Below are positions 36,157 through 47,765 of a DNA stretch of 64,000 bases, piece after piece. The translations under genes were made by a program, and so were the position numbers. Source of the stretch: Ceratobasidium sp. AG-K (Eukaryota > Basidiomycota > Agaricomycetes > Cantharellales > Ceratobasidiaceae); contig JAWNGF010000004.1 of NCBI GenBank assembly GCA_037039685.1, forward strand, positions 4,278,001-4,342,000. The letters are read 5' to 3'. The notes under the pieces are model-generated. The model saw only the letters and a program-made list of their open reading frames with translations. It ran no database searches and was not told the origin of the DNA. Position 1 is the first letter of the stretch. Each line of letters opens with the position of its first letter.

Positions 36157-37212
36157 CCCTCGAGCTGCCGCCGCCAATCGTATCTAGGTGCTGTATTTTC
36201 CCGTTATATCTGTCCCACTTTACGGCGTATATGCTCGGAGTCTTTATAAGGTTAACTTTAGGAATCCAGATCGTTTCTCATGGCTGGCGCAATGCGGGAG
36301 TGCGAAGTTCTGGTTCAATTCGATTTGCAGGAGCAAGTTATGGGGCGGAGCACGGGTCTGAATGAGCCTGACACTTGATAAATGTATACATATTCGTTAC
36401 TCGACATTACTGGAAAGCAAAGGCAGTGGATTCGACTCCTACTAGAACCGAGGGTGGGAAGCCTTTGACCCGCGCCAGGTTATGAATAGTGATAAACGCG
36501 CTCAGCGCCGGCGCCAGCTCCTTGGAGACCTCAAGTTCTTGAGCTCGATGGGGTAAGGCCCTTAAGCAACTCACGCGAGTGTTATTCTATTCTCACTAGT
36601 GCCAAAACCCGTCGTACCTCCGGGGAAATCCTTCGCAGGACTGGGTCCGGGTTTGATTTGTAATCAATTTTGTTCACAAACCAATAAAAAGTAGGGAGCG
36701 AGCATGTACATCTACGTGTAGGCACCTTTGGAATGAATTTGTGCGCTATGATTCATGCGCTGCCATGTATGCACTTTTACTCTATTGTATTGCTGTCCTT
36801 TGTGCCTATAGCCATTCTACTCCACCCGTTTCCCTTGCCTTATTCGAGTACCTATACATCACTGTTTGTTGCTCATCTTTGAAAATTGGAAGCCGGAACA
36901 GTTCGTGTTTGGAAATTTGATCCTTCCGGTGTTCGCATTCGATTTCTCAGCGCGAATTACGGGAACTCTTAAAGATGTCTGATCCCTTGATGGCCTAACG
37001 CGTCGCATTGGTCGAGAGAGTGCGAAGACGTAGGACCGCGAGGGCGAAACTCTCGAGCTGGTGGGCGGTGGTCCCCGCTGAAATCCAGGTATATGTAAAT
37101 TTAACCAAGAGTGCTGGTACAGTTTTACTTAGCGAAATTATACGCATACATATATCCCGACTGTCGATTCGGTAGGGGTGACTTGATGGTATCAGAAATC
37201 ATTGGTACACTT
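36157..37212. other. Intergenic region between RING gene 5 and the dead NACHT-WD40 copy
   Basis: No gene supported. Some of it may be diverged WD40 sequence downstream of the pseudogene, but I cannot show this. Confidence 0.45.
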
Positions 37213-39170
37213 TCAGTGCTGCTCGCACACGGGGGATTTCTTCTGCACATCCCAGACACGGATCGTACGGTCGCCAGAGCCGGAGACGAACCGTCGCCCG
37301 TCAAGTGAGAAGGCTAAAGATGCGACAAATTTGGTGTGCCCTCGAGAATAGCACCCATGGCCTTGTGGTTCAATGAGGCCCTGAGTTCGCTTCCAGTAAT
37401 GTTTGTATACACTACTTGATCGATGACACAACGGAAGCGCTAAGACATAGAGATGTGCAGTGCTTCCGCAGACGGGGTTGGTAGAAAAGGCAGTAACAAA
37501 CTTTTGGACATCCTCCGCGAACTCCAGGACTTCAGACGAAGGTGGCTAACCTATCAATCAAAACTTATATTAGGGCTAGACAGCACTCAACTTCAACCTT
37601 TACTCACTGTCAGCCACGGTTTTGCGGCAATGATCACCCGCAGACCCACTCCCATCCAGCACTTCAGGTTCATTGCTTCCATCCAAAACAGTAGGCGCTC
37701 CGACACAAACTGTTCGGTTAGCTCGTGTAGGCCATTGGAGCCACATGCTTGTTGGTGCTGGTCTCCCCAGTAACGACGTGTGTATGCTAAAGTTGGAGGT
37801 ATGGCCTTGTTGACGCGCTCTCCTAGGTCCGGCACACGCTTGTCGAGTTGATAAAAAGATTCTAGTTGGCAGATGTTGAATCGTAGCCGCTGTTTCATTC
37901 AGATGAAGCATTGTCGTGCCCGAAGCCAGCTGCGCTGGTTCACATCGCACAAGAAAGGTCCCGAGCGGGGCTGGTCGAGTATGAACTCGGCAAATGATGC
38001 ACGTAAGATTGACACCGTATCACCTTGGCCACTTGAATGGAGTGCCGAGTGAGGATGTCGCAGCATTCCCTGCGTCTTTTTGAGTCACCGATCCCCACTA
38101 GAAGAGTCAGGGTCTCGATGATTACTGGCTCGCGAGCGCATACAGCCGTCCAAAGCACATGTCTCATTCGTTCCTTTGCTCTTTTCTCCAGCATTTTTTC
38201 ATCTGCGGCAATCGGAATGGTGGCGTATAGCTTGTCGAGTTCGATATGTCTTGTATTTGCCCCGGATGAAATCGAGAACACGGCGTCCAGGTGCTCGTCC
38301 AGGTCTCCGATTTCTTCCCCGGCTTGTATATATCGGGCTGTGGGGGCTCCGAAGATGAACAGGCAACCGGATAAATAGGCAAACTGCTTGAACAGAGGCG
38401 CTGTGAGCTACGCTAGTTGTTCCCGTAGATATAACTCGATGTGTGCTTGCACAAACGACTGCTCGATGTCGTGCAAGGCACAGACTATGCGCGATCCCTC
38501 GGGCCTAGTTTCGATCTTGTCCCGGATGTTTGGGGCAGGCCAACTGGCAACGAAGAACTTGAACGAGAGGTCGCTTGCGCTCTGCGGGAGTAGATCAAGT
38601 ACCGCCTCCACTCCTTTACTAAGCTTGCACTCGTCCAATGCATCGACCACAACCACGAGTCCAACAGGCAATGCAACCTCCTCCGGTAGCAACTTCTTGA
38701 GAAGCCTCGGGAACTGCGTCGCTACCATACGGGAGCAAGTTTCTGGGTCTTCCTCCAGCGATTGACGCAAACGCCGTCTGGAAAGGAATGGAATACTGAG
38801 CCAGCTGACAGGCGATGGCGGGTACAATTCGATTCACACCACGGCACTCATCGGCTGTGCGGGTGCAAAAGAAGCTGGCAGCTAGCTATTTGCGCTCTTC
38901 TAGTGCGGTGGCAAATACGTATGCGATGGTTTTCTCTCCGGTACCAGCTAGACTGTTGATGTGCAGCTTCGGCGGTTGATCCCGATTGGGCAAGATGGGG
39001 TTGTAGGCAGCCAGCATGACAGGGTTCATGCCGTCGAGTCGAGTGCTCTAGCGGTTATTGAGCGGCACATCGCCACGGTACAACGAACGCAAGTGGCTCA
39101 CAACCAGCTGCTCGTTGCTGCTACTCCAGACGCTGGGCCTGGCCTCGATCTGTTCTTCGGTCAGACAAAC
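37213..39170 (-). pseudogene. Broken NACHT-WD40 paralogue
   Basis: The minus strand matches the gene at 16918-21737 from the last N-terminal helix (about 39170) through NACHT and into the first WD40 repeat ([17 protein letters not shown]), then ends at 37213. The Walker A reads LAGTGEKTIAY, losing the invariant Lys position of GTGKTT. A TAG follows EERK shortly after, and several frame changes break the rest (pieces 38827-38408, 38281-37940, 37898-37593, 37431-37213). Walker B VVVVDALDEC survives. Thirteen WD40 repeats are missing. It sits inside the RING array in the opposite orientation. It is useful because it preserves the correct frame at the point where the other copy is shifted. Confidence 0.9.
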
Positions 39171-39308
39171 TGACGCATGTGCTGTGCAAATATCCAGTCA
39201 CCTCAGAAACTCACCAGTGAGGTCTCACCGGTTCAGGCTCCGGGAGACCACGAATCAAGAGGGACACGTGAGTTAAAGATGTATTTTTCTTTTTTAAAAA
39301 AAGAGGGG

Positions 39309-39343
39309 CACGTGACTTGACGTGCATCAACCCGCGTGGCTGG
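39309..39343. promoter_or_regulatory. CACGTGAC plus CGTGGCTGG block, RING gene 6
   Basis: CACGTG at 39309-39314, 135 bp before the ATG, with CGTGGCTGG at 39335-39343. A second CACGTG lies near 39265. Confidence 0.45.
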
Positions 39344-39443
39344 AGCGTCTTCTTTGGCGCTTTGACCAACCACAGGTCGCCACCCCATCACCCGCATCAC
39401 AGCCCCCAAACGATCCTCCTGCATCATCTTTGCCAAGTAGGAT

Positions 39444-40687
39444 ATGCTTATATTGCGGGAGTGCTCGATTTGCTACGACGAGTACTGTGATGGGCGATAT
39501 CCACACGTGATCCCTTGTGGTAAGTGCAACCTCGGAGTGGTTTGATCAATTAACTTAGCGTCAGAGTTGCACTCCAGGTCACGTATATTGTCAGTCATGT
39601 CTTGCTTCGCTATCATCTTCTCCTCTTAGGTGTCCTATTTGTCGGTCCTCCTTTGTCCGGGGAGCAATCCGGAAGATCGTGGGACTTGAGTCCGAGAGGA
39701 AATCCGCGGAGGAAACAAGGATGTGGGGACGTCTTGAACGCGGATCGGAGCCATCACAACTGGATTACCGCCAGGCGATCATGCTCTCCCATTCTGTTGA
39801 GGCATTACAGGAGGATGGGGCTTCCAAGGCAAGTGCACCTGCACGGAGTCGGGCCAAATCACTCACCGGCACCTCGAGTGCAGAACGCTCAGGTAGCGCT
39901 AGGCATCATGCGCTTATTGGCGCAAGCTGAACAGAGGAATGCTGAGCTGCAAGACCAATTATGCGCCGCTTTAAGTACCACACAGGATTTGTCTAACAAG
40001 GTCTCGGTGCTGGAAGGACAAGTGAGAAGAAATGTAAAACTCCTCGGGTGAGAATTCACTTTATTCTCATGGGTTCAAATGGATCTGGTAGTACCTAACA
40101 ATTATTTATGGCAGCGGCCGAACTCAGCGCTCACAGCCCAGTGAAAGGGATACCTACCAAGCCAACCACAACAGCCACGTCAATCGAGCCCCTCCAATCT
40201 TCAACCCTTCGCCTCCTGTGGTTTATCCTCAGGCAACACAAGATCCAGGTCCTTGGATGCCAAGTCGGCCTTTCGCCGATCCATTGCTTGGGCCGGAAAG
40301 TCGGCAAGTACGATCTGAGGTGGTCCCGTTGGTATGTTCGCAGTACAACTCACCCTATTCAATTCTCAAGTAACTAATATGTAAAATCCAAGTTGCACAA
40401 GGCGTATGCACGCCGAAGTGCACAACTCGACCTCGATGCGCAATTGGACGAGGTGTCGATTAGCTTGAGGGAATCTATCAACGCATACGCGCAACTGAGG
40501 TATGATCGGCCAGATCGTCAATAACATTTAAATATTAACAATCAATTCTGTTTTCCAGAGGTGTAGCAAGTAGGGTTCCAGGCCACGGTATGTAATACCA
40601 AACCAACGTTGTACTTCACTACTGTCGACCAGTTCAATTGATTATATTTGAGCGGAACTCGAACCAGACGCAGAATGGTTGACCTAA
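39444..40687 (+). CDS. RING - coiled coil protein, long form (RING array gene 6)
   Basis: The ATG at 39444 opens MLILRECSICYDEY. The RING continues HVYCQSC and CPICRSSF after the usual intron. AIRKIVGLESER and the coiled-coil exon LLAQAEQRNAELQDQL follow an intron with a GC donor (TCCAAG|GCAAGT at 39829). Downstream exons add a Pro-rich part (SGRTQRSQPSERDTYQ), a helical part (KAYARRSAQLDLDAQLDE), then GVASRVPGH and the end AELEPDAEWLT at a stop at 40685-40687. No transmembrane segment is seen, in contrast to genes 4, 5 and 7. The extra 3' exons resemble the length of array genes 1 and 2 and suggest the short forms are truncated. Confidence 0.75.
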
Positions 40688-41343
40688 GTTTGGGGAGACA
40701 TCGACACCTGCATTTCCTGGGATACCATTAATTGTAGAGAGCCAAGCTAACAGGGGTTAAATATTAGGTATCATACCTCGCGGAGTGGGCACATTCACCG
40801 GCGACAACACTGGGACAGGATTGGAACCGACTTGCATTATTGACACTTGAGATGGAGCTACTCGAGTGAGTATCTTGGTATCAGGCTTGTCTAATGAGCT
40901 CTTGGTAGTATGGTAACTACGTCATAATAATGAAATGTGTTGTAAGGTGGGTACTTGTCAAGACATGCGCGGCATCCGAGTTCAAATGCACTTCACAAAT
41001 CAAGACGTCTCATCGAAATTAATTGAACAAGAGCCTCTCCATACATATTTGAGATTTATTTCCCTCTGTCAGTCCTTGACAACAGCTACACATTTGAGGG
41101 AACTGAACTTCATTTGTACGCAAGAGCACGAGCATTGTCACCACAAGCCAGGCGCAGCGTGTGAAACTCAAATATTCGAAGGCTGCATGCCCCAAACCGA
41201 TGGGGTCAAGAACTCAACCCTCCGAAAGAGGCTGGAATCTAGGGGGCGCAGCTTTGCCACCGTGCACGAGGGCGCTCAACCAGGATGATCTATTATATAG
41301 CGCAGGGTCATGGGGCAGGCTCGACCCAGCCACGCCAAGAGGT

Positions 41344-41377
41344 CACGTGGTGTTTCTCACCCTGATCAAGTGGCTGG
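41344..41377. promoter_or_regulatory. CACGTG plus GTGGCTGG block, RING gene 7
   Basis: CACGTG at 41344-41349, 134 bp before the ATG, with GTGGCTGG at 41370-41377. Confidence 0.45.
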
Positions 41378-41477
41378 CGTACCTTTCTGGCGCTTCAACC
41401 CACCACCAGTTGCCACCCAGTCGCAGGCGCCAAAACCCATATTTGATTCGAACTGGGTTAGTTTCAACAAGTCTTAT

Positions 41478-42237
41478 ATGTTTGTATTGCGTGAGTGTTC
41501 GATTTGTTACGATGAGTACGACGATGGGCGATATCCGCATATGATCCCCTGCGGTAAGTGTAGCTTTGGGACGATCTGTTTGATTGACCGAGCGCCTGAA
41601 TCTCGTCAAGGTCACGTATTTTGTGAGACATGCATTAACGGGCTAGGATACTCTCCTACATGTCCCGTTTGCCGGTCTCCTTTCTCCCAGCGAGCAAGCC
41701 AGGAGATTGTGGGGCTCGAATCTGAACAACTACCCAAGGAGGAAACCAATCTATGGGAACAACTTGAAACCGGATCCAAGCCTGCTGAGCATGACTATCG
41801 TTATGCTATTGCGCTCCCCCATCCGATTGAGTCATTGCAAGAAGCTGGAGTCCCCAAGGTGAGCGCGCTTGTATTGATCTAGGCCAATACGATGGCTGGC
41901 CTCACGCTGGATGTAGAGCGCTCTGGTAGCGTTTAGCATGGTGCAACTGTTGTCGCAGACCGAGAGGAAGAATGCTGATCTACAAGGCCAACCATGCGCC
42001 ACCATAACGACCGCAAATACCCTGACAGATAGGGTCTCGGTACTGTGGGAACACGGGAGGGAGCGGGCGAAACTCCTTGGGTGAGCACCCAATTTATCGT
42101 TGTAGACCAATTCGGATGTCGGTAGTTTCTAACAACTACTTATTATCAGGAGCTCCGTTCAGCGCTCCCAACCCAGCATAATGCTAGTGATGCTTATTGT
42201 AACGTGGGTCGCAGTTCACGCCGCGCGGCACGAATGA
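41478..42237 (+). CDS. RING - coiled coil - TM-tail protein (RING array gene 7)
   Basis: The ATG at 41478 opens MFVLRECSICYDEYDDG. HVFCETC and CPVCRSPF follow the conserved intron. LWEQLETGSKPAEHDYR is the shared block. The intron after GVPK has a normal GT donor (CCCAAG|GTGAGC), unlike genes 4-6. The coiled-coil exon reads MVQLLSQTERKNADLQ. The short last exon starts GSSVQRSQPS and ends with IMLVMLIVTWVAVHAAR, a tail-anchor-like hydrophobic segment, before the stop at 42235-42237. It is probably a membrane-anchored E3 ligase. Confidence 0.75.
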
Positions 42238-43297
42238 GGAGAATTTTCGAGACTTGAATGAACTAATGTTTATACGTAAGGGTTCGACTGAGTTACTATC
42301 CCTTTGGCAACGATATTGGAGTGAATAAAAAGGATTGTTATCTGGGTACGAATCTTATAGACAGACTCTACGTGTGTTTGACCCAGGCATGCGTTTCGTT
42401 CGCATCTCAAGTTGTATGCGCCTCCCTCAAGTTTGCACCACTTTCTTCCCCATGCATAACTTGTTGTTGAGAACACGCCTCGAGATTAAAGTTAATATTG
42501 TTCAAGTCCACATGTGAAAATGAGCAGGCACGACATTGCGAATCCAAGTCAATCGGAGTGGTTTAGAGCTGGCAAAGCTGCAGGGCTCGGCCGGCTCTGA
42601 GTCGCTTCTCTCAGTACCGTAACCCAGGATGGAACACTGGCTATGTATCCCGCCAATTAACTGTATTCGATTGCACGGAGACCTAACATTTTTTGACATA
42701 CCACCCTGTAAGTCAATCTAGCCAAGTGCCCCGGGCTACCATTTACGATATTATTCGTGATATGTTGTCCTTCTATATGTAACCAATTATCGAGAATGTA
42801 CCCCGGTGTTCAAGCCGGGATGCCCTCTTTGTATGTGTGAGAGTTGGTCGAGTTTGACGGGCTGAGACGCCGGAGTGACGTTGGTCTCAACTGATTTATT
42901 CGTTCACGTTGGCATTTTACTCCCAACCAGATTGGCCAGGTAACATCCTAAATAGAGCCCTTGGGAGAGCTAGGAGGCTTGTGGGTAATATTTATTTCAC
43001 CCAGGCAGCTCTTCGAACGCGGGATGAAACCTGACGGCCGACACGTGACATATTCTCACAAGGAGCACAAAGCGCAAGGCAACCTCCGCCCCATCAAGAC
43101 GATTCAAGAGATACATTTGTGACGATGTGTATGTATAAGTACAATGCAATGCCGTTTATCTGGCTTTTACTGTTCACTGTTGAAACCAATCAAAACAAAC
43201 GAGATGAAAAACGTCCAGCGCCGTCTCGCTTTGCGTCAACCCCAGGACTCTACGCCAACCCCGTATACTCTGTGTGACCAAGTCCAAAACTCGTCTC
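42238..43297. other. Intergenic region
   Basis: No gene supported between RING gene 7 and the F-box gene. Open frames are short and overlapping. Confidence 0.5.
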
Positions 43298-44965
43298 TCA
43301 GTCCCACGTACTCCACCACGCACCCCCGTCGACATCTTCGTCCTCGTCTTCGTCGAAAAACTCGAGCTCGACGTGCCGCTCGAGCCACGCCCGGTCTTCT
43401 GCGCTCAACTCGGACCCGCCCTCGCCCGTTGCAACACGCACAGTCCGAATCGGTACACGGGCTCGCATTCTTCGTGCCACGAGGTCTTTGATCACGCTCC
43501 CGGGGACGCCGGTGCATGTGATTGTGCGCAAGTGCGGGCAGATGCGTTCCATCGACAGCCTTTGCGCTCGAGGCTCAGGCTCGCCCTGTTCATCCTGATG
43601 TTCTTCCTCCTCCTCTTCATCGCCGAGCGTGCACAAAACTTCAGGGTCCGCATCTCGTGCATCGAGTTTGACGTTGGTGAGGTTTGGCAGGCCCCGCACG
43701 AGTTGACGAAACGCGGCCGGCGTACACTCGACCGACGAAATCTTGAGCGTGGTGAGACGCGGAAACGCAGCGTGCGAAGAGGTCGAAGACAGCGAGGACG
43801 TCGACCCAGCCGCATGCTGCGTCAACTGAGACGGGAGCGCAAGTGTCGACGGCAAAGCCAGCGTCGATCCCGAAAACGTGGGAAACGCCAACGTCGAGCC
43901 AGAAAACGTCGAGAATCCGAGGGGGAGCGCAAACGTGCTTGCCCCAAACGACATGGTTGAGCCAAATCCGGCGCTCATGGTCGACGCGCCCAGCCCCACG
44001 CTGCGTCCGACCGGATCCGTGTGGCCGCGTCCGATGGCTAGCATCTCGAACACTCGGCTCGAGTCGCCTGACGAGTCGGCTAGGGCGAGTTCTTGGAGGA
44101 GGGGGGTGGATACGCGGCCGAGTAGGCGTTCGACGTATTCGGGGTCGAAGCAGTCGATGGTTAATGATTTGAGGTGGGGGAGTTGGACGGATGGTGTGGG
44201 TGTGTCGAGTGTGGGTCCGCTGGCGTTGAGGATAAGAGTGTGGAGCTTGGGGGAGGCAGTAATGAGGCGCGCGAATTGGTTAAAGTTCGGCTGCCGTGAG
44301 CCTGAATGGAGGGAGAGCTGTAGTCGTTCGAGGTTGGTAGGGAGGAAAGTCGCCCAATCGACTGGTACGCCACATAGTACGACATCGCGCAGCCTCGGCG
44401 TAGCGTCAAACTCGTCCTCCTCGTCTGGATCCGCATGGTCTAGCCCGAACAACGGAATCGGCAGAGGCAAATTGCGCGGTTCCGGCTCGGTAGGGTCAAA
44501 CTCGGGCGGGCCATATAGTCGCATGACCTCCAAGTACGGCGCCACAGTTCGAGACGACTTGAACGCATCGGCAATTGTCCCCACCGCCGAGTACATGACT
44601 TCAAAATCCGGGATGATAACAATCAAGTGTCGCCAGCGTGCTAGTTCGGGCAGCAAAACCTTCATCACAGCGAGTACAGTGTCAGGGTCGGCCCGGGCCG
44701 AAAAATCGAGGTAAATATTGAGCGGCGCGCTCTTGGACCGAGCAATGTGCGTGCGTGTTTTCGTAAACGGCGGGAGCTCGTCCGAGCCGAGTGTGAGGTT
44801 GTTCCATAGCGTTGGAGTGTCGAGTGCGAGTGTGCGCCAAGTTTGACAGACAAGAGAGACCAGAGCTGGGAAATCGTCTTGGCCGAAATCGTTTTCTGGC
44901 GATGCAGTACCGAGTTCGAATATGTGAGCCAAGACCTCGGAAGGAAGAGAATTTATATGGGCCAT
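43298..44965 (-). CDS. F-box protein with leucine-rich C-terminal part
   Basis: A single exon of 555 codons. Residues about 4-55 form an F-box: INSLPSEVLAHIFELG, then LVSLVCQTWRTLALDTP and LWNNL. Downstream are leucine-rich segments typical of agaricomycete F-box proteins (LPTNLERLQLSLHSGS, LPHLKSLTIDCFDPE, LTTLKISSVE, LTNVKLDARD). A repetitive low-complexity stretch of FSGSTLAFP and STLALPS units lies near residues 325-375, and an acidic tail (EDEDEDVDGG) ends the protein. F-box proteins link substrates to the SCF ubiquitin ligase through Skp1. This is one of a very large fungal family, so the substrate is unknown. Confidence 0.85.
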   Translation of the reverse strand: MAHINSLPSEVLAHIFELGTASPENDFGQDDFPALVSLVCQTWRTLALDTPTLWNNLTLGSDELPPFTKTRTHIARSKSAPLNIYLDFSARADPDTVLAVMKVLLPELARWRHLIVIIPDFEVMYSAVGTIADAFKSSRTVAPYLEVMRLYGPPEFDPTEPEPRNLPLPIPLFGLDHADPDEEDEFDATPRLRDVVLCGVPVDWATFLPTNLERLQLSLHSGSRQPNFNQFARLITASPKLHTLILNASGPTLDTPTPSVQLPHLKSLTIDCFDPEYVERLLGRVSTPLLQELALADSSGDSSRVFEMLAIGRGHTDPVGRSVGLGASTMSAGFGSTMSFGASTFALPLGFSTFSGSTLAFPTFSGSTLALPSTLALPSQLTQHAAGSTSSLSSTSSHAAFPRLTTLKISSVECTPAAFRQLVRGLPNLTNVKLDARDADPEVLCTLGDEEEEEEHQDEQGEPEPRAQRLSMERICPHLRTITCTGVPGSVIKDLVARRMRARVPIRTVRVATGEGGSELSAEDRAWLERHVELEFFDEDEDEDVDGGAWWSTWD

Positions 44966-46435
44966 CGTGCGAAATGAAAAACTATATAGCGTCAGTTAGA
45001 GTTCGGGAACACAAAGGGGTACCTACGAAGCGGGGGCGTCGAACAACCCGGACCTGGAAACGTGGTCAATATATACACGTTACAATTGGTCGACGTCACA
45101 CACGTAATGATCGGCGGAGCGCTCAATTACTCTTTTGATATGTAATGCCGGGAGGGAAGCGGGAATACTGGCTGGCACAAATGTCTTTATACCCACGCTG
45201 TGCCATTTCATCACGTTTTTCCAGAACGTCTACCGCGCTGAGATCGGCCTCGGAGCATTGGTCGGAGAATTCGAGGCGTGGTTGCGCTCCTTTTGCCACG
45301 TTTGTAGTTCATCTTGGCTGCGTTTGCCGCTCGGATTGACGGACCTTGCTATCCCCGATCGGATGATCTCCGAGTGCACCAGTCTTGATCGACGTTGGAG
45401 TTGGCTGTTGAATGAAAATGTTTGGTGACGCGGACGATGACTTCATTTCAATGACGAACCTGCCCTGACCTAAATCGTGCCAAACAAATAATTCAGTTTC
45501 GAGCGCTCGTCGGGGAAATCGGTGCTGTAAGGTCTGCTCGGCCGGTCAATTGATGGCTCGACCATATGCTCCTGCGATGGGGAAGATACATAGGGAATGT
45601 GCGGAAATAACCTCCGCGCCGCCGGGGCCGGCGTGCCGAGGCGGTGCAGCGGTTGGCGTCGGCAGAGCGCCTACGGGCGCCGACGCTGTCAAATGGGCGG
45701 TGAGGGAGTTTGAGACACAAATAGCCGGCGGGCTTTGTCATCTTCCTAGCGTTGAAGATACTGAAACGGGGTCTAGGTCTCTAGGCTCGGCGCTGTTTCC
45801 TGCGATGAGCCAATTGTCGGCGCACGAGTAAAGTCTCGTACTAGAGCCCAAGACAACAAGCCACCGGGTACCATGGCTCACCTCGGATGCCGTAGATAAC
45901 AAGTCTAGAGGACGTAGCCGGTAGTTAAACTAGGATGGCCGCCTAAATGAACGCGGTGGAGAAGGAAGTCCAAAAGTCGAGTGAGAAAAAGAACCGAACG
46001 GAGAAGCTAAATAGACCTTGATCTACACGCTGGCTGTTTATAGACTCATTGGGACATCGCGAGATAGCAATAAAATATGTGCGATTGGGGGTAGGAGCAG
46101 CCATAAAAATGGAATTGCTATCCAATGTTTGGCTTGGAGTTGTGCGAGAAGGGCAAACTCTGTGTCGTGCGCTGTGAGGGAGCTATAGTTCCGCGCCGGC
46201 AAAATCCCGGGCTCGGAGGCAATCTACCAATTGGAGAGCGATGTCCATGCGAGATGGGATATAATGTGTATCGCTCGGCATCCCTCGCAGGGATGCGTAA
46301 ATGTCACATGTTGAACGTGTACAGGTATAAACTGACGTGCATGAACAACACGGTTGCAAACCTAGGTGTGGGTAGCAATGGAAGCAGTGGGAAATACTAA
46401 AATTCAAAGATCATATACAAAATACATAAATCCGC
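44966..46435. other. Intergenic region
   Basis: No gene supported. A GC-rich patch near 45600-45690 has no recognisable product. Confidence 0.5.
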
Positions 46436-47765
46436 CTACTCCATTCCTCCTACAGCCTGTCCCTCATCCTTAGTATGCGCCTTTTCAACTTCGCGTTGTA
46501 CCATTTCGATCGACTTGAAGTACTTGACAGTCTTTACATGGAGTTCGGCCGTTGCGTCTTCGTCGCAGACGATCAGCGACCATGGGTGCATTTGAAGGGC
46601 GGATAGTGTCCACTATAATTTACCTGAATCAGCGTTGTTTTCATGTTTTCCTATAGCGACTTACCAAGTGATTAACTCCCTCCTCTGAAATTGACGTATC
46701 ATCAGTTTCGTTCTGAGTATGCCTCACATACGGGACTTACCGATAGCTTTGCTAAGTGCCAAGCTCTTCCTCAATCCAGTCACGACGACGACGACCTCCC
46801 TCGATTCCAACACCGTCGCCACACCTACTGTCAACGCCATCCTGGGAACCTTGGACAGGTCATTGCCGAAGAAGCGGGAGTTGGCGAGAATCGTGTCATA
46901 TGCAAGAGTCTTGATGCGAGTCCGAGATGCTAACGAGGAGCCTGTCCATTTCCACGGCGGTCAGATAGACTGGCGGGAATGTGCTATAACCACGCACCGG
47001 GTTCATTGAAGGCGATGTGACCGTCTTCTCCGATTCCGCCCAGGAATAAGTCGATTCCACCAGCCTTCTTGATTTGTTCCTCGTACGCTTGGCACTCTTT
47101 GATAAGGTTGGGGGCGTTTCCGTCTAATATATGTACGTTTTTGGGGTCGATATCAACTAGTTCCGAAGTTCGTTAGTACACCTTCAGGCGACGTCAAGAG
47201 TTGAACATACCGTGGGAGAAGAATTCTCGAAACCTATCATGTAATTTACGATTCAAGATATAGATATTTTCGTGTGATCAAGAACTCACATGAACGTGTG
47301 GTATGATTCAGGGTGGTCCTGAGGCAGTCCCACGTACTCGTCCATGTTGAACGTTACAACATTTTTAAAACTACCACCGAAATAGGTAAGTACGATATTG
47401 ACATCCAGGGGCAAAATATTGTACAAACCTGAGCTCGCCAGCCTTGACCAACTTGATCAAATGTTGGTAGGTTGGAATAGGGCTTGACCCTGTTGGGAGG
47501 CCGAGCACGAACGGCTTTTCGGGAGTGGGCTTGAAGTCGTTGATCCTACATGAGTCGTTAATCGTATGATTTCCCATATTTTAAGAGTACTCACTTTTGA
47601 GCAATGTAGTCTCCAATATATTGACCGACGGTCTGATTGAAAGAGGTAAGTGTGGGTTTGACCGGAGCGGGAGTAAGCCTACGGCAGGGTCGTCGCGAAT
47701 GATCAGGCCTAGGAAGCGGGGTCAATACATGATGATGGTTATTCCCTCGAGTTCGACGTACGCAT
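46436..47765 (-). CDS. nagB: Glucosamine-6-phosphate deaminase/isomerase
   Basis: The minus-strand gene starts with a 4-nt coding exon (ATGC, 47765-47762). Introns at 47761-47709 and 47682-47633 lead to [10 protein letters not shown] and [13 protein letters not shown]. Next are INDFKPT and [14 protein letters not shown] (phosphate/sugar loop), [10 protein letters not shown] near 47330, [18 protein letters not shown] near 47030 (catalytic Asp/His region), ALTVGVGTV and [12 protein letters not shown]. The C-terminus [13 protein letters not shown] is an eukaryotic-type extension. The enzyme converts glucosamine-6-phosphate to fructose-6-phosphate and ammonia in the cytosol, the exit step of GlcNAc/chitin catabolism. 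No other GlcNAc genes are in the window. A CACGTG lies about 145 bp upstream. Confidence 0.88.

Noticed and set aside
43274..44714. Plus-strand open frames of 228 and 278 codons opposite the F-box gene
   Set aside because: Shadows of the F-box coding sequence with Arg/Ser-rich, low-quality translation.
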